A DNA stretch of 64,000 bases, from positions 16,107,501 through 16,171,500 of the forward strand of contig NC_088323.1 of assembly GCF_910592395.1 (NCBI RefSeq). The letters run 5' to 3'. Of the stretch, positions 1-11,686 are shown one piece after another. A program made the translations under genes and the position numbers. A model generated the notes under the pieces. It searched no databases, had not been told where the DNA came from, and worked only from the letters and a program-made list of their open reading frames with translations. Position 1 is the first letter of the stretch, and each line of letters opens with the position of its first letter. This stretch comes from Lineus longissimus. Its lineage: Eukaryota; Nemertea; Pilidiophora; Heteronemertea; Lineidae.

Positions 1-130
1 AAACAAAGCCCGCTCGCACCTAGGCCTAAATTCCCATTATTCTACTGTCTTATCAACGGGTTATCAGAGCGAATCTTGATAACATCGACCCCACGAAATA
101 ACTTTCATTGAGGTCGGAAAAAGCAATGAT
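1..130 (+). mobile_element. MITE-A copy 1, cut by the window edge
   Basis: This is the 3' part of the MITE-A family. It begins inside the core (AAACAAAGCCCGCTCGCACC) and runs through the TTCTACTGTCTTATCAA segment, a GGGTTATC...GATAACATC palindrome and a decayed terminal hairpin (GACCCC then GAGGTC). The 5' end lies outside the window. It is non-coding and was recognised by alignment to the 14 other copies. Confidence 0.85.
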
Positions 131-727
131 GGTCAAATCCTAGATGGTCGCCAAAATGAAAAAAAACGCCTACCAAATAACCTCAAACTGACTTTGTGAA
201 GGTCCCCCTCCTCATTGCCGTGGCTTTTTTATGCTAATCAACACTGAACGCAGAATATAGTCCACTAGCACTTTCCGATGCTTTGTTCAATCTCTAAGCC
301 AAACCTCTTCTAAACATGGAGGAGTTATCGCTAATTCTTGCTGACTAAGCAGAACAAAGCCAAATCACCAAACAAAGGTTCAAAACATGAAAATAACCTC
401 GCGATTAGTTCTGCAAGAATCAATTCAAGATTGCCAGCAATAAAGAAGGCCAATCAAAGCAAGTTTGGCATAAAACCATCACGGTTAAGTGGCAGCTTAA
501 AGAATCGCTCAGATCAATCGCTCTGGTTCTTGTCAAAGGTTTTGAGTTGAGTATCGCAAAGGTCAGAGTTCTTTTGGCGGCTGTCATATGTGGAATGGAG
601 TAACCTAACGCGGATCTCGTTTCTGATCAGCATTATTGAGGCTTCGGGTTCCGTTCGCCATTCACGTGCCTGATATTTTGCCGAACCTGAGGTAGCTCGG
701 CCACCTTTACCATCACATGTATTGCCC
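131..727. other. Unassigned stretch
   Basis: No gene, RNA or repeat is recognised. Open frames here are short and start at non-ATG codons. The unaligned sequence directly left of repeat B copy 1 may include a more diverged edge of that repeat. Confidence 0.4.
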
Positions 728-1232
728 CTCACGACCAACTGCACTTGAAACATGATAAACACCCAGCGACTGGTCTCACTTGACTGCACAAACAACAAGT
801 TCATTGACGAGACAGATCACAGAGACGCTCTCGTGTAAAGAAAAAATGAAAATATTCCTCAAGTGGGTTCGAACTCGGGACCCTCGACACTTGGACATTG
901 CCGTCTTCCTCACTATGCCATGAAGTCTGTTGTGAATGAACATATTTTTTAGTGTTTAATTTCACATTCAAGCTTGACAGAATGGCGTCTTTTGTGCCAT
1001 CTGTAGCATTTTCAGTTTTAAAGTGGCCTTTAAAATAAATATGCACTTTCACAATATTGGCAAAGTGAATTCATAAGATACATAATCAGGAGATAAACAT
1101 GACACCCTGTGATGGTTATAGGAGCACGCAGCTATTTTTCAAGTTTTAAAGATGCAAAACAATTTCCCTCTTTGCTAGTATTAAAACCATGCGTGTATTG
1201 AGGAACTGCCGGATGAGGCGGCATTCGATTTC
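728..1232 (-). repeat. Repeat B copy 1 (tRNA-like, 5'-truncated)
   Basis: Read on the minus strand, this matches the copies at 15.0-15.8 and 35.1-35.8 kb over about 500 bp. Shared blocks are the CACGCATGGTTTTAATACTAG block, the GGGTGTCATGTT block, the tRNA-like block and the CAAGTGCAGTTGGTCG end. The B-box-like word GGGTTCGAACTC (complement) is at 865-876. An A-box-like TGGCATAGTGAGG lies at 908-920 (complement). The first ~200 bp of the family are missing, so the copy is 5'-truncated, as retroposed elements often are. No coding capacity is seen. Confidence 0.85.
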
Positions 1233-3192
1233 GAACAATGGACAGACATCAGGATCAATACGCCTGAACCGGCACGACCAGAAAACGTAATGACCCTTTT
1301 TTCAAAGTTACACATGTGCATCTCCCTGCACACGCCAAATGATGCTCGAACTACATGATGCAGGTTTTTGAATCGGAATAAACTTATCAAAAGACAAAGT
1401 CTTAGGTTCACTTGGAAGAATTTGCTGCAAATGTTAAGATCATTGTATTATACCAACGGTTCAAGGGGAGCCTCCCTCATACGCTAAGACTTTGTATCGT
1501 CCAGAGCATCCGTAAACAAACCAGGCTAATTTCCTTTGTCCTTAGATGCGTGGATGATAGGAAACTTGGGCCAAAAGGTTTAGTCACGGAGGAAGGGACT
1601 TTATCGCGAATATTGGACGACTAGACATGATGAAAGTGTCCAAGGTCGCTGATTATTATGGCCGCAACGTTGATGGAATCTTTACAAACAGAGGCTATAA
1701 AAAGACAAAAAGTCTTTGAAAGATGAAGATATTGTTTTAGGTAAAGCGGATGTTTTGCAACACCATATAAACGTAACGGTTACTGGTTATCATGCAACCT
1801 GTTGGTACTCTTCAGAAACACAATAAATCACTTTGTTGCCTTTGGTCAATGTTGTTGTCTTTTCTTGGCATTTTGCTGATAAAAACAATACTACGATACG
1901 AATGGTGTCCCCTTCACTGACAACCACTTAAAGTTTGAAAGCCACGAATATCGGGCCGTCAATTCGTCTTAAAACCACAAGACTACTGGTATATGGCGAC
2001 ATTAGGATACAAGTCACGCAATCCCAAGCGACTGCAAGTGGAAAAGCGTAACCAAAAAGTCAATATTCTCGCGAGATCTATAGCCTCTTATGACGTCATT
2101 CGTGGTCTCTCTTGACTGGTTCCACCGATTTCATATTTCTTCCTCCATTTTTAATGTTACGGAAGTTCCTATTGTCATCCAATATTCATCACGTGAAAGC
2201 ATTGCCTCGTCTTCAGCTTCAAAAGTTCAACATTACTATTTTTATCTCCCTTCAACCAATATTTGCCACGGAGAAATTAACGGCGGGATTGTCACCGAGC
2301 CTCTGACGTCAGCCGCGGATGAAACTAAAAACAGGCACGGAATAACCTCTCAATGATTTCGCTACTGTTTATTGGTTTTGCGGGCCGAAACTATTAATGC
2401 TTGCAGCGGGGTACCCATGTTTTAAATAGGATTTTCTCGTTTTTTGATAGCTCGCATTGGGATTTATAAGCCGTGGTATCGAACACGGTGTGAATGTTAT
2501 AGGGTTCGCAGCAGGACGAGATCATGATACCGATTCCGTTTTTCTGCGACTGATATGACGCATTTTCTTAAATGTAAAAAAGTATAAATCAGCGCCGAAC
2601 ACTTTTTTAAGTACATGTTTGAACGTTGCTGGAGATGAAAACAGCTCAGGGGCTGAATTGGCTACGATATTGCAGCGTCGCGCTTCTAAAAATATCAGGG
2701 AAGTCTGCAGGGTGCAGAGATGTGTGGAGCGACAATTTCAGTCTTCGACAACAACGGGCGTAGTCCGGCCCCGTGACGGAGATTGTGTTGGAACAGTACC
2801 TGGGGAATTCTTTCATCAGAATTATTTGAAGAAACGTATTTACTTTGAAAAACACCGGGAGCATTGCACTGGAGGAACAAAACATTGCTGCGCATACTGG
2901 TAGCTGACACAAGAGGTGAAATTCGTGATTTCATTTTTACTGTTCCTCATGAGCGATACAAAAGCATCGCATGCAGATCCGTAGTTCTCGCATGTCCGTG
3001 CCTCTGAAGTCTTCATTCAAGACGCAAAGTCATTTCCCCTTAAAAAACATCAGGTCTCAGAATGATTGATTGCCACGATGTCCAATGATTAAATCAGTGA
3101 ATGCTCGCCAAAGTATTGTATTTTCTACCGGGTAAAAACCGGGTAAAATTGCTAGCTAACACAGTTTACAGAGGGTCAATAGCGTACATGTA
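1233..3192. other. Unassigned stretch with two CRE octamers
   Basis: No gene or repeat family is recognised in about 2 kb. Perfect TGACGTCA octamers lie at 2091-2098 and 2304-2311, flanking an open frame of 88 codons with no recognisable domain. I see no basis for calling a promoter. Confidence 0.4.
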
Positions 3193-3322
3193 CAAAACCC
3201 CCATTGTTCTACTGTCTTATCAAAGGGTTATCTAGGCACAAACTTGATAAAAATCGACCCCCTCGAATCAGCTTTCATGGGGGTCCATAGGCCTAACTCT
3301 ACAAGGGCAAATATACGTAATG
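3193..3322 (+). mobile_element. MITE-A copy 2 (5'-deleted)
   Basis: It holds only the right half of the family: CCCATTGTTCTACTGTC, the TTATC/GATAA palindrome, the hairpin GACCCCCTCGAATCAGC...GGGGGTC, AGGCCTAA, and the right inverted terminus GGGCAAATATACGTAATG ending at 3322. The core repeat is absent. The right terminus is among the best preserved in the window and helped define the TIR. Confidence 0.88.
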
Positions 3323-5423
3323 ACAATATGAATCACTAAGGTACATCACAGCCTTCACCAATAGTTGAAATAAGTCACAGGACTCGGTGACACCAGAGGA
3401 GAACCTCTCCACTGCCAGACATGATTGGATTCTCCCAAGGAAAGCTGATTGGCAAGCCTCATCCCGTTACTTATGCTTATACTAATGTCATTTATAAATC
3501 TAGATTTACGCCGTGGCCATTGACGGTCACGTCGATCTTGTGAATGGGCAAACATGTAGTGAAGAGGGGAAACGATTAGATGTCCCTTTTGCTTATTTTG
3601 GATAAGTCGTTTTTGAGGCGGGCCATGTGTACAGTGCAGTTACCGCCATTACTGTTTTCTAACATTGATGAACAGTATACTGCAGACGCCTTTCAATCAA
3701 TTCAATCAATTGGCATGAAGTCATGATACAAAACACGAGGTCATAAAGCGACTTGAAAACTAACTGAGGGTCTATAGAGCAAGATACCTAAACCCTCCCT
3801 GAACAGACACAATGGACTTTTCATACCAACAGCTTACGATCATATAATTAACTGGCACTGAGCTGTTCTGGTTGTATGTCAATTACTAATCCCTTATTTG
3901 TGTTATACAGCACTTGTATATATATGGTCTTGGGACAATGGATCATTTAGACACTTGACAACGCACAGTGTAAACGGACCGAGAACCAAGAAGGGAAATT
4001 TAGGAATTATTAATTAAGCTTCGACTACGAATCGTCCAATGAAGAGCCAATCATTGATGATCAATAGAACCACAAAACTCAGGTCAAATATGCCTGTCTA
4101 GGAGCGAGATCTAGCCAGCCCACCAACCAGTTACTAGTACCAGTTTGTCTTGTCATCTCTATAACCCATTGAATGATATGACATGGTGGCCTATCAGGCC
4201 GCTCAACTCGGATTGACCATCACAATATCGGCTCATTAGATAAGTATAGGGTCACAGCATGGCTTACAGAACCCTACAAATCAACTAAAATGACACATTT
4301 GCTCTTACATGAGATGATAAGGAGACGGTTTTGAAGACACCCTGGACATGCTGGATTTGATGAATTAGAAGCAGTGCTTTCATACCGAACTCTGTCACAC
4401 TAAAATGCCATGTCTAAAATGTCTGTGTGTGTGTCTGTGTGATCCACATGTTATGTTCCTCCGATAAGAGGAGAGTTCTATATTCCCTGGTTGCATGTTT
4501 CCCGGGCCCGATGTTCAACAGACCTCGTTTCAGTCTACACAAACACCGTTTTCAACAAATTTCTTAAATGCACTGACTATCAGGGGCAAGACGAAAGAGG
4601 AAAGACGTCAAAACACCGACAGTACCACCTATCCCAAACCCATGACCTCACTTATGCCTTCCGCTTGCCCGACCCTTACCCTAACTCAGACTTGAATGTA
4701 TTGTAGCCTCTGTCCGTAACCATATCCCAACACAACCCCAGATACTTCTCAGAGCAGAAACTCCTTGAAAAAACTTAAGTTCGGTATTTTTGTTTTTGTT
4801 GTTGTTTTTATGAGGGGGGGGGAGGGGGGAATATAGCACAATTCGCGAAAGATTTCTATCACACATTCCTCCTCACCTTCAATGGCTCAGTTTGTGTGCT
4901 CCTAAACTACGCAATCAGCCGACTTCAAGGAATAGGATTACAACGATTTGAAAGAATTAGATTGCAGCGATCAGCCTGTCTTCCCTCTCTCAAGATGGCT
5001 CCATTGTAAAGAAAATGGAAATGATCGTCAACTTGTGTTAAAAACGTTCAACTCTTCTGTGAAATCAGATAAAGAAACCACAGTTTCTGATGCACAAACA
5101 AAATCACTATCTCAAGAGCTTTCTTTCAAATTAGACATTGTGCTGCTCAATAGGGCGCTCAAGACGAAGGGTTGGTAAGAATTGAATCGGATGGAAACAA
5201 TTGACGCCGAGTGCCATTCTGCATAATGTAGTCCCGAGAGACCGGTTGGCTTCCTCGCATTCGAAATCCTTACAAAAGTTGCTGAAAGCGATTGCACCTG
5301 AAAGGTTTCTTTTGTGTCAGGTTCATAAAAGAACCGGTTTGATTAGGATAGCAATCGATTACAAAGGTTTTCATTCGAGCGGTTCACCAAACTTTGTTCG
5401 TTTTGGAATTTAGTCCTATTGTC
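3323..5423. other. Unassigned stretch with low-complexity tracts
   Basis: No gene is recognised. It contains a short TG-rich microsatellite near 4421-4442 and a T-rich/TTG tract followed by two G runs at about 4788-4830. Overlapping TCAATCAAT words occur near 3693. Open frames stay below 80 codons and show no known motif. Confidence 0.4.
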
Positions 5424-5560
5424 TTAAACAAAGCCCGCTCACTCTCTTTGTTCTGCTGTCGTATCAAAGAGTTACTAAGACAAATCATGATAACATTGAC
5501 CCCGGCGAAACAGCTTTCATCGGAGTCGATAGGCCTTAACTAGCTAGGACAAATAAATGC
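5424..5560 (+). mobile_element. MITE-A copy 3 (5'-deleted)
   Basis: It starts in the core at TTAAACAAAGCCCGCTC with the CGCACCTAGGCC portion lost. It continues through TTCTGCTGTC, the decayed TTACT...GATAAC pair, the hairpin GACCCCGGCGAAACAGC...GAGTCG and a diverged right terminus (AGGACAAATAAATG). Confidence 0.87.
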
Positions 5561-7559
5561 ATAGGTAATTTTCCTCGCCCACCACCAAGATAAACAGCCT
5601 ACATCTTTAAATAAAACGAAAGCATACGCTTGTTACGTTTGAAACTTCCCACTCTAAATAACCCGCCATTATGTAAATCCTGATACCATAATAAAAGACG
5701 ACAAACACGCTCAGATAGAACTTTACCCATCCCCGGGCACGATTAACTGCTTACTTTTTACAAAATCTATCAACCGCTGGCATTACTGTCATAATCTATT
5801 GTGACGGCGTCAGCCCACGACATGGATGCCGTGTAAATTTAAATTGTGTGCGTTTGAAATGCGCTGATAAGGCCTCGCCTTTGTCACTAACATGGGATAT
5901 TGTGACCGCAGCGTAATGCAAGATGCTGCAAAAAATACCATCAATCAGCAGAACAAGTTGAATTAGGCCATCGCAATTTAGAGGAATCTGCGGTTACTGT
6001 GGAAACAGTATGAGACCGTAGATACCAATAATATGATGACTATTCTCCAGAATTTGTCTTTTCCGCACTGGCCACGACATGATCTGATAAATATTCATGT
6101 CACTTTGTGAGCTAAATCATTATCTGGAATCCATCTTGTAGTTTGTGGTCTGCAGATAGCCGATGATCATGACCCGAATGCGATCGAAATTCTCGGAAGA
6201 GTACCTCTCGATATATTAGGTCAGAAAGAATATCCAATATGCCAATCACCCGATCGAGTGTATATTCCACATTTTCGTTGCACCCAACAAAGTGCAACTG
6301 GTGCATCTGCCAGAGTCAACCGAGCGAAGGAAGCCTTGCAACGGTTATCATAGTCGACGCTTGGAGACTGTTGTTATTATTGGTGCAGTGTTCAGGGGCT
6401 TCTCATCAAATACCAGTAGAGTGAGAATCCGACAAACTTATGTAAATCATTTTGTGTTTCAGTGCAGGCTAATCCACCTTCGGTCTGACCCGGGCACTTT
6501 TTTTAAAATCAACATTTTTACACTGTAGTTCTTAAAGACAAAGTCATTACATGAAAAGGAACACTAGACAATCACAAAAGCTGGCAAGATGATGGTTCTA
6601 AAGTTAGGTTGATAGAGACCACGCTCCGAATACTACAGACCAATAAACAGAGTCATCTCGAGCATTTCGTCCAACACGCAACTGGCCCAACCGGACGACA
6701 ACAGTTAATACACAACATGCAAGTTTCACTAGCCTGTTGACCGATTTTGCCACTCAGAGGGAAATGGTTAGATTGACCGGAATCGCCATAGGGCTTCCCG
6801 GAGGACTATCCTTGGATATGCTATTAGCTCCATCGCAGATCAAACAGTAGCCAACAGGCTCGAGTATCAAAGGAACGTGCACAATGACCATTAGTTCATC
6901 TGTATTCAGAGTATTGCCTCGGTTTAATGGGGTCGTTTTTGTCTGGTATCTCGTTCCGAGGAACATGAGGTAGCGACTTCACAGAGTTCGCGTTGTCCTT
7001 CAAATTTTCATCATTATGTGTGGCGTTCACGTTTTCACATGTATAACGTGTCACTAGTGACTCACGTTTCATGCGAGACATGAAAAACGAACAAGTCAGG
7101 ATTACTTAAGATATCTTAACCGTTTAGTTAACGACTTTCAAATGAAATGAGTACAGTATAACTTTAAGCATAGGAAGAAAAACCGTGGGAAACAACACAG
7201 AGTGTAGAAACATTCCGCTTCTTTTTTGTGTCAATAAGGTTTCTTGCCTTAGTGCTGCAAGTCCTCGAAAACTTGGCGAGAAAGTGCCCACACCTGTTCA
7301 ACACTCTCCTACAAACTCACCTCAACAAGACATATAGAGCCTCTCAAGTTGTTACCTAATAGCATGAATATCATGGCTTTCATATGGTGTCACAAATGAG
7401 TACAGGCAATGGGATGCTGAAGGGCTACCGGTAAACGAGTTATGACGTCATATAAGACAAAGGTGAAGGTCAACAGGAATGGCCTGACAAGGTTTGTCTG
7501 CAGGTTTGGGTGCAGAATGCGCGGTCAGAAACAAAAGCTGTTGATGGGCCGAAAATCTC
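5561..7559. other. Unassigned stretch
   Basis: About 2 kb without a recognisable gene or repeat family. One CRE octamer TGACGTCA is at 7443-7450. Small frames near 6.1-6.5 and 6.75-7.08 kb overlap on both strands and have no recognisable motifs. Confidence 0.4.
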
Positions 7560-7735
7560 CAACGGATTCTTATAAGATTGTTAGTTAGATCTTATCCAGT
7601 TTGGTGTACATGTACATGTACATTCTTAACAAGATTCTTAGTCAAGTTCTTAAGAAAAAGTAGTTTGTAAACGTATACAATAAGTGCGTTCTTTGCAAGA
7701 GGTAAAAATCAAACCACACTGGTTGCTAGTTCAGA
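7560..7735 (+). repeat. Repeat C copy 1
   Basis: It begins with GGATTCTTATAAGATT and has a palindromic TGTACATGTACATGTACA near 7602-7621. TTCTTAACAAGATTCTTAG and a block with TCAAACCACACTGGTTG follow. Related order and wording recur near 50.74 and 58.99 kb. No TIR, TSD or coding capacity was identified, so the class is unknown. Confidence 0.55.
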
Positions 7736-8421
7736 AACATATCAAGTACAAGTTGATGGTATTCACATAGAGGCTGTGAAAGGACCGGGCCTTCTTTACC
7801 TATAAATGAACTCCTTGTTTTGTACACTCCCGCGCGATCGTTCCGTTCAGTCGCATATATCATGAACAACAAAGCTGGAACCTTGTTTTACGATTGTGAT
7901 TTGCTCTGAAAACATCTTAGTTACAAACTAACCATCCATATAGGCACCATCCTAATGGGAAAGGTTCTGTCCGTATTGGTGTTTATCCGGATTTGAGCGG
8001 TAGAGAGACAAAGAAAACCTGATATTCCCGTTTAGCAATGGACAATGATATAAATACTTCTTTCGGGTGGCCATTCACAGTGCTAACCATTAGCTTAGTG
8101 TACAGGCCATTCCTAACCCAGTGTATTGGTTAACTTGTCCCAACAGACTATTCCATGTTTATAAATAACCTTTAATTCTGAGCCGCTAGATCGATGCTTA
8201 GAAGTCAACGAATCGTCGGCTGTTAACATGACGGCTTTATATGGCTTCTTGGACTGATGCAGAGAATTGGAAGATTGTTGACGTACACCGTACAATAAAC
8301 AGATCATGGATCTCATTGCGCTCGAATGAGACGAATGGGATGGAGCAAGAGGGGTCTTTAACATGCAACCAGAGGCGTCTTGGAATCGAACCGCATGTTA
8401 CAATCAACGTGAGTTCGAACA
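7736..8421. other. Unassigned stretch
   Basis: No gene is recognised. A perfect B-box word (complement of GGAATCGAACC, 8382-8392) has no A box at the right distance, so no tRNA or SINE is called. Confidence 0.35.
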
Positions 8422-8801
8422 CATTTCGATTTGTCCTTCCCGGTTTAGGCCTATCGACGCCGATGTAAGCTGTTTCTCGGGGTCGCTGCTATCAAAAGTT
8501 GCCCTGGTGACCCATAAGACAGTTAGTGCAATAGAACTATAGGCCTAGCGGTGAGCAGGCTTTGTTTGAAGACAATAGACAGTGTCTTGGACTAGGCCTC
8601 AATTCATTTAGGTGCGATGGGATTTTAGGTTTAGGTGCGGGCGGGATTTGTTTGAAGACAATAGACCGTCTTGGGCTAGCTCTGAATTCTTCAAGCTGCG
8701 ATGGGATTTTAGGCCGAGGTTGCAGCGGGCTTTGTTGAAAGACAACAGACCGTGTATTGGGCTAGGCCTGACGTTGAGGTAAGGGGCAGAATAACATTAT
8801 G
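8422..8801 (-). mobile_element. MITE-A copy 4, three core units
   Basis: A minus-strand copy with both termini. The left end CATTTCGATTTGTCCTTCCC and the right end GGGGCAGAATAACATTATG (inverted) match the family TIR. Inside are the GGTTTAGGCC border, the hairpin (CGACGCCG...GGGGTCG, decayed) and three diverged tandem copies of the ~86-bp core containing TTTGTTTGAAGACAATAGAC. Confidence 0.9.
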
Positions 8802-9297
8802 CAACATAACGCTGTATGGCTGGATATACACGTCGCTTACTCAAAAAGGTATCAACTATTCATAACAGCGATTACTGTCGATTTCTACTGTTTCTTCTCG
8901 TCATATTTCTGGCAATCATCCTCCCTGTTCCAGCTACTCAAATGATACCATATATGTGGCGATGCCAAGGGCAACATTTATCTCATTTGTTTACCTCAAT
9001 TGCTTTTTTTCACAAAGAAACATTTAATTATATTTCAATAACAACACCCATTTCTGACGCCTGCGACATAATTGCATACTCCACCCATTGAAGACCGGTT
9101 ATCAGAGTTTCACCAGCGGGAACCACCTTGTAGCAACACATCGTATTTCTCTGCAGTCAACGTCATCACAGTTGTATTAGTAACGAACAACTTAGATGAC
9201 ACTTCTGATAAAGTCTAATGTATGAAAAGGTACGAAGGATAGGGTTTCAAATTTTCAAAATTAGGTAAAATCATGAGGCGAATTCGATTCATTGCAA
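8802..9297. other. Unassigned stretch
   Basis: No repeat is recognised. An open frame of 91 codons (8816-9091) includes a leucine/isoleucine-rich run (LLFLLVIFLAIILPVP) that could look like a membrane segment. It begins at a non-ATG codon and has no supporting context. Confidence 0.3.
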
Positions 9298-9640
9298 AAC
9301 GATACCATCAGAAAATGCTGACCGATGGCGTTCCAACGAACGATCATGTTAATAAATTTACAATAGGCAGCATCAGAAAATTCTCCTGGGAAGCTTTTCA
9401 AGGCTTGTTCATGGCAATAGGTTTACCAATGGTAACATAGAAAGTGCTGATTGAGAGTTTTCCAACGAATGGTAATGGCAATAGGTTTACAATGGAACCA
9501 ATAGTAAGTGCTGATTAAGAATAGGTTTAGAAATGGTACCATCGAAAGTGCTCATGTCAGTCGGCTAACAGATAGTACCATGAGAAAGTGCTGATTGAGA
9601 GTTTTCCAACGAATGGTAATGTCAATATGTAAAGTTCTGA
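9298..9640 (+). repeat. Degenerate ~60-bp tandem repeat
   Basis: About five imperfect units share GGTACCATCGAAAGTGCTG, a GAGAGTTTTCCAACGAATGG block and GGCAATAGGTTTACAATGG. The blocks GAGAGTTTTCCAACGAATGG at about 9457 and 9598 are near identical. Intervening units have lost segments, so the period is irregular. No coding role is apparent. Confidence 0.7.
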
Positions 9641-10314
9641 AAATAATTTATTTTACTGCTTAATGCTCTAAAAACGTGACGACAGGCGAAAACATACCAA
9701 CATGACGACAGGCGAACAAGTGAAGACCAAACAGAGTGAAAGTGCGGTTTTTGTCAGTTCATGAGTATCGAACCCAACCCTACTCCAGCCGTACAGTATA
9801 TGCCTCGTCACGCATGCCAACCAAACACATCTCCAGTAGCAATTCATGATCAAACCGCGATCAATCACCACCAGTTGACAGCGCGTGCTTCACAACCTCG
9901 TCCACAGCTTCAAGTTTAATTATCTGCTTCGTGACTTTTAGCTGACATTTCGACCAAATTACATTCAATTCCAAGCAGTACATTCGTCATTTCCCTGTAG
10001 ATTTATGCACGCAACGTGCACTGAATGTACAATGTGTTTGTCAAGATGTGATGGGACGGAGTCTGTAGTTTGATTAGAGTTCCCCGACTGGTATTTGGAA
10101 GAAATCCGTTTAAAGTCCGCTTGGCTATCAGACGCTTTTAGTGTGGATAGGTTATTGAACAGTGCCGTGTTTGGCAGAGAAGGTTCCAAATGTGGTGTGT
10201 TTATCACGTGAAGAAAGAAGTGACGAGATATTTGATTTTGTATTTCCCATGTCAAAATTCCACAGAAGTTTCTTAAACAAGACGTTATTCAATTTCTAGT
10301 ACAGCAGCTGTGTA
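9641..10314. other. Unassigned stretch
   Basis: No gene or repeat is recognised. Two minus-strand open frames of 67 and 96 codons lack recognisable motifs. Confidence 0.35.
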
Positions 10315-10515
10315 CATTACTTTTCTTTGCCTTCGCAGGTGAAGGCCTACCGATCTCCATGACAGTTGGTTCGTAGGGGTTGGTAATGAGAAGATTTGCC
10401 CTGATAAACCTTTGATAAGTCGGAAAACGGGAATGTAGGCCTAGGTGCCACCGGGCTTGTTGAAAAACAACAGACCATGTACTGGACTATAGACCTAAAT
10501 TATTTCAGTTTTAAC
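10315..10515 (-). mobile_element. MITE-A copy 5 (5' end lost)
   Basis: The left terminus CATTACTTTTCTTTGCC is a good match to the family TIR. It is followed by AAGGCCTACCGATC, a decayed hairpin (GGGTTGG), GATTTGCCCTGATAAACC and one diverged core copy (CCGGGCTTGTTGAAAAACAA). The inverted terminus expected on the right cannot be recognised. Confidence 0.82.
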
Positions 10516-11585
10516 CTACTGCTCATCAAGATCGTCACTAAATACATCATTAACGCAGTGTAAAGTTCATTAGATATTTAAATCCCATTGGGCTACACTA
10601 CAAAAAAGAAAAAAAACATTGCCCCGAGCTAAACTCACTTGTATTGTGGCGGGTCTCTCAGGCATTGCAAATTATAGTGCTACTAAAACTGATCTTGAAT
10701 TGATTATTTATTTTTAATCCAATTGCGTTAATAATTAAAATTAATGCACTCAACTGAAATCGAGGGGAAAAAAAGAGGTGACTGTATGTATGCATACTTC
10801 ACGGGCGATTCTCCACATCGATGGAATTTTATTATCAGCGTATTGATTTTGCTTCCTAGTCTGAACTCTGTTCTATTCTAATAACGTTGTGATTGTAACC
10901 ATTGGATGCACTTGCTGGTGGATTGAGATGCGGGGTCACGGCACTTGTTGAGGCTGACTGTCAAACGCGGGAAAGGTCGCCGCGCTTACAGAAGCAACGC
11001 CTTTAACTTCAACTTTGAGAGTGAATTACATTCGTCGAACAGTCACACCTTCGATTCAACTGGACTGACATCGTGATGAAGTATGTGTTTTTCGCATAAT
11101 GATATTGTAAACTCCGTGCATAAATGTGCATTAATTAAGGTCTCAATATACGATTACGAATTATTAATCTTTTACCCTGATCCGTAAATCGTACACCCAA
11201 GTCTGTGGAACCTTCTGGTAGATAAGCTGAAGTCGTATTCCAGGTCGTAGTGACGGCCAAAGACTTGGATAACGACTTCTATCCATCTAAGGCACAGGTC
11301 AATGTAATTGAAAAATACATTGTATAGATGCATGATGAATAACAATATGAAAGATGTCAGCCAATTAGATTGAATCAAATATCACTATATAATTGTAGTT
11401 CAAACTCTAAGATAAAACCGTTGGAATATATCCGTTCTTTTCACAGAATTTCGCGAATTGCAGTAAAAAAGCACGAACATTTTGCCGATTACTGTATTAT
11501 TGGTAGGCAACGGCCTTGTTGAGCCTCCGTAACGCGACTTCCAAATCAGGCTCCTCAGTACCGTTAAGTTGGTCAAGTCATCAAA
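10516..11585. other. Unassigned A+T-rich stretch
   Basis: A+T-rich sequence with no recognisable gene. It includes an A-rich run near 10598-10618 and AATTAATAATTAAAATTAAT-type sequence near 10730. Confidence 0.4.
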
Positions 11586-11686
11586 CGTGCCAATACCATC
11601 ATTCTCGTGCAAATACCATCATTCTCGTGCGAATACCATCATTCTCGTGCGAATACCATCATTCTCGTGCGAATACCATCATTCTT
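11586..11686 (+). repeat. 20-bp minisatellite, five units
   Basis: Five near-perfect tandem copies of a 20-bp unit (GTGCGAATACCATCATTCTC). The word AATACCATCATTCT starts at 11592, 11612, 11632, 11652 and 11672. Variation is confined to one base after GTGC (C, A or G) and the last unit's end. Because 20 is not a multiple of 3, the repeat shifts reading frame each unit and is not coding. Confidence 0.93.

Noticed and set aside
2460-2510. Possible minus-strand tRNA-like GTGTTCGATACC
   Set aside because: One mismatch to the B box, no A box, no stem pairing.
8382-8392. Minus-strand B box GGTTCGATTCC as part of a tRNA or SINE
   Set aside because: No A box at the right distance; the upstream sequence is the end of MITE-A copy 4.
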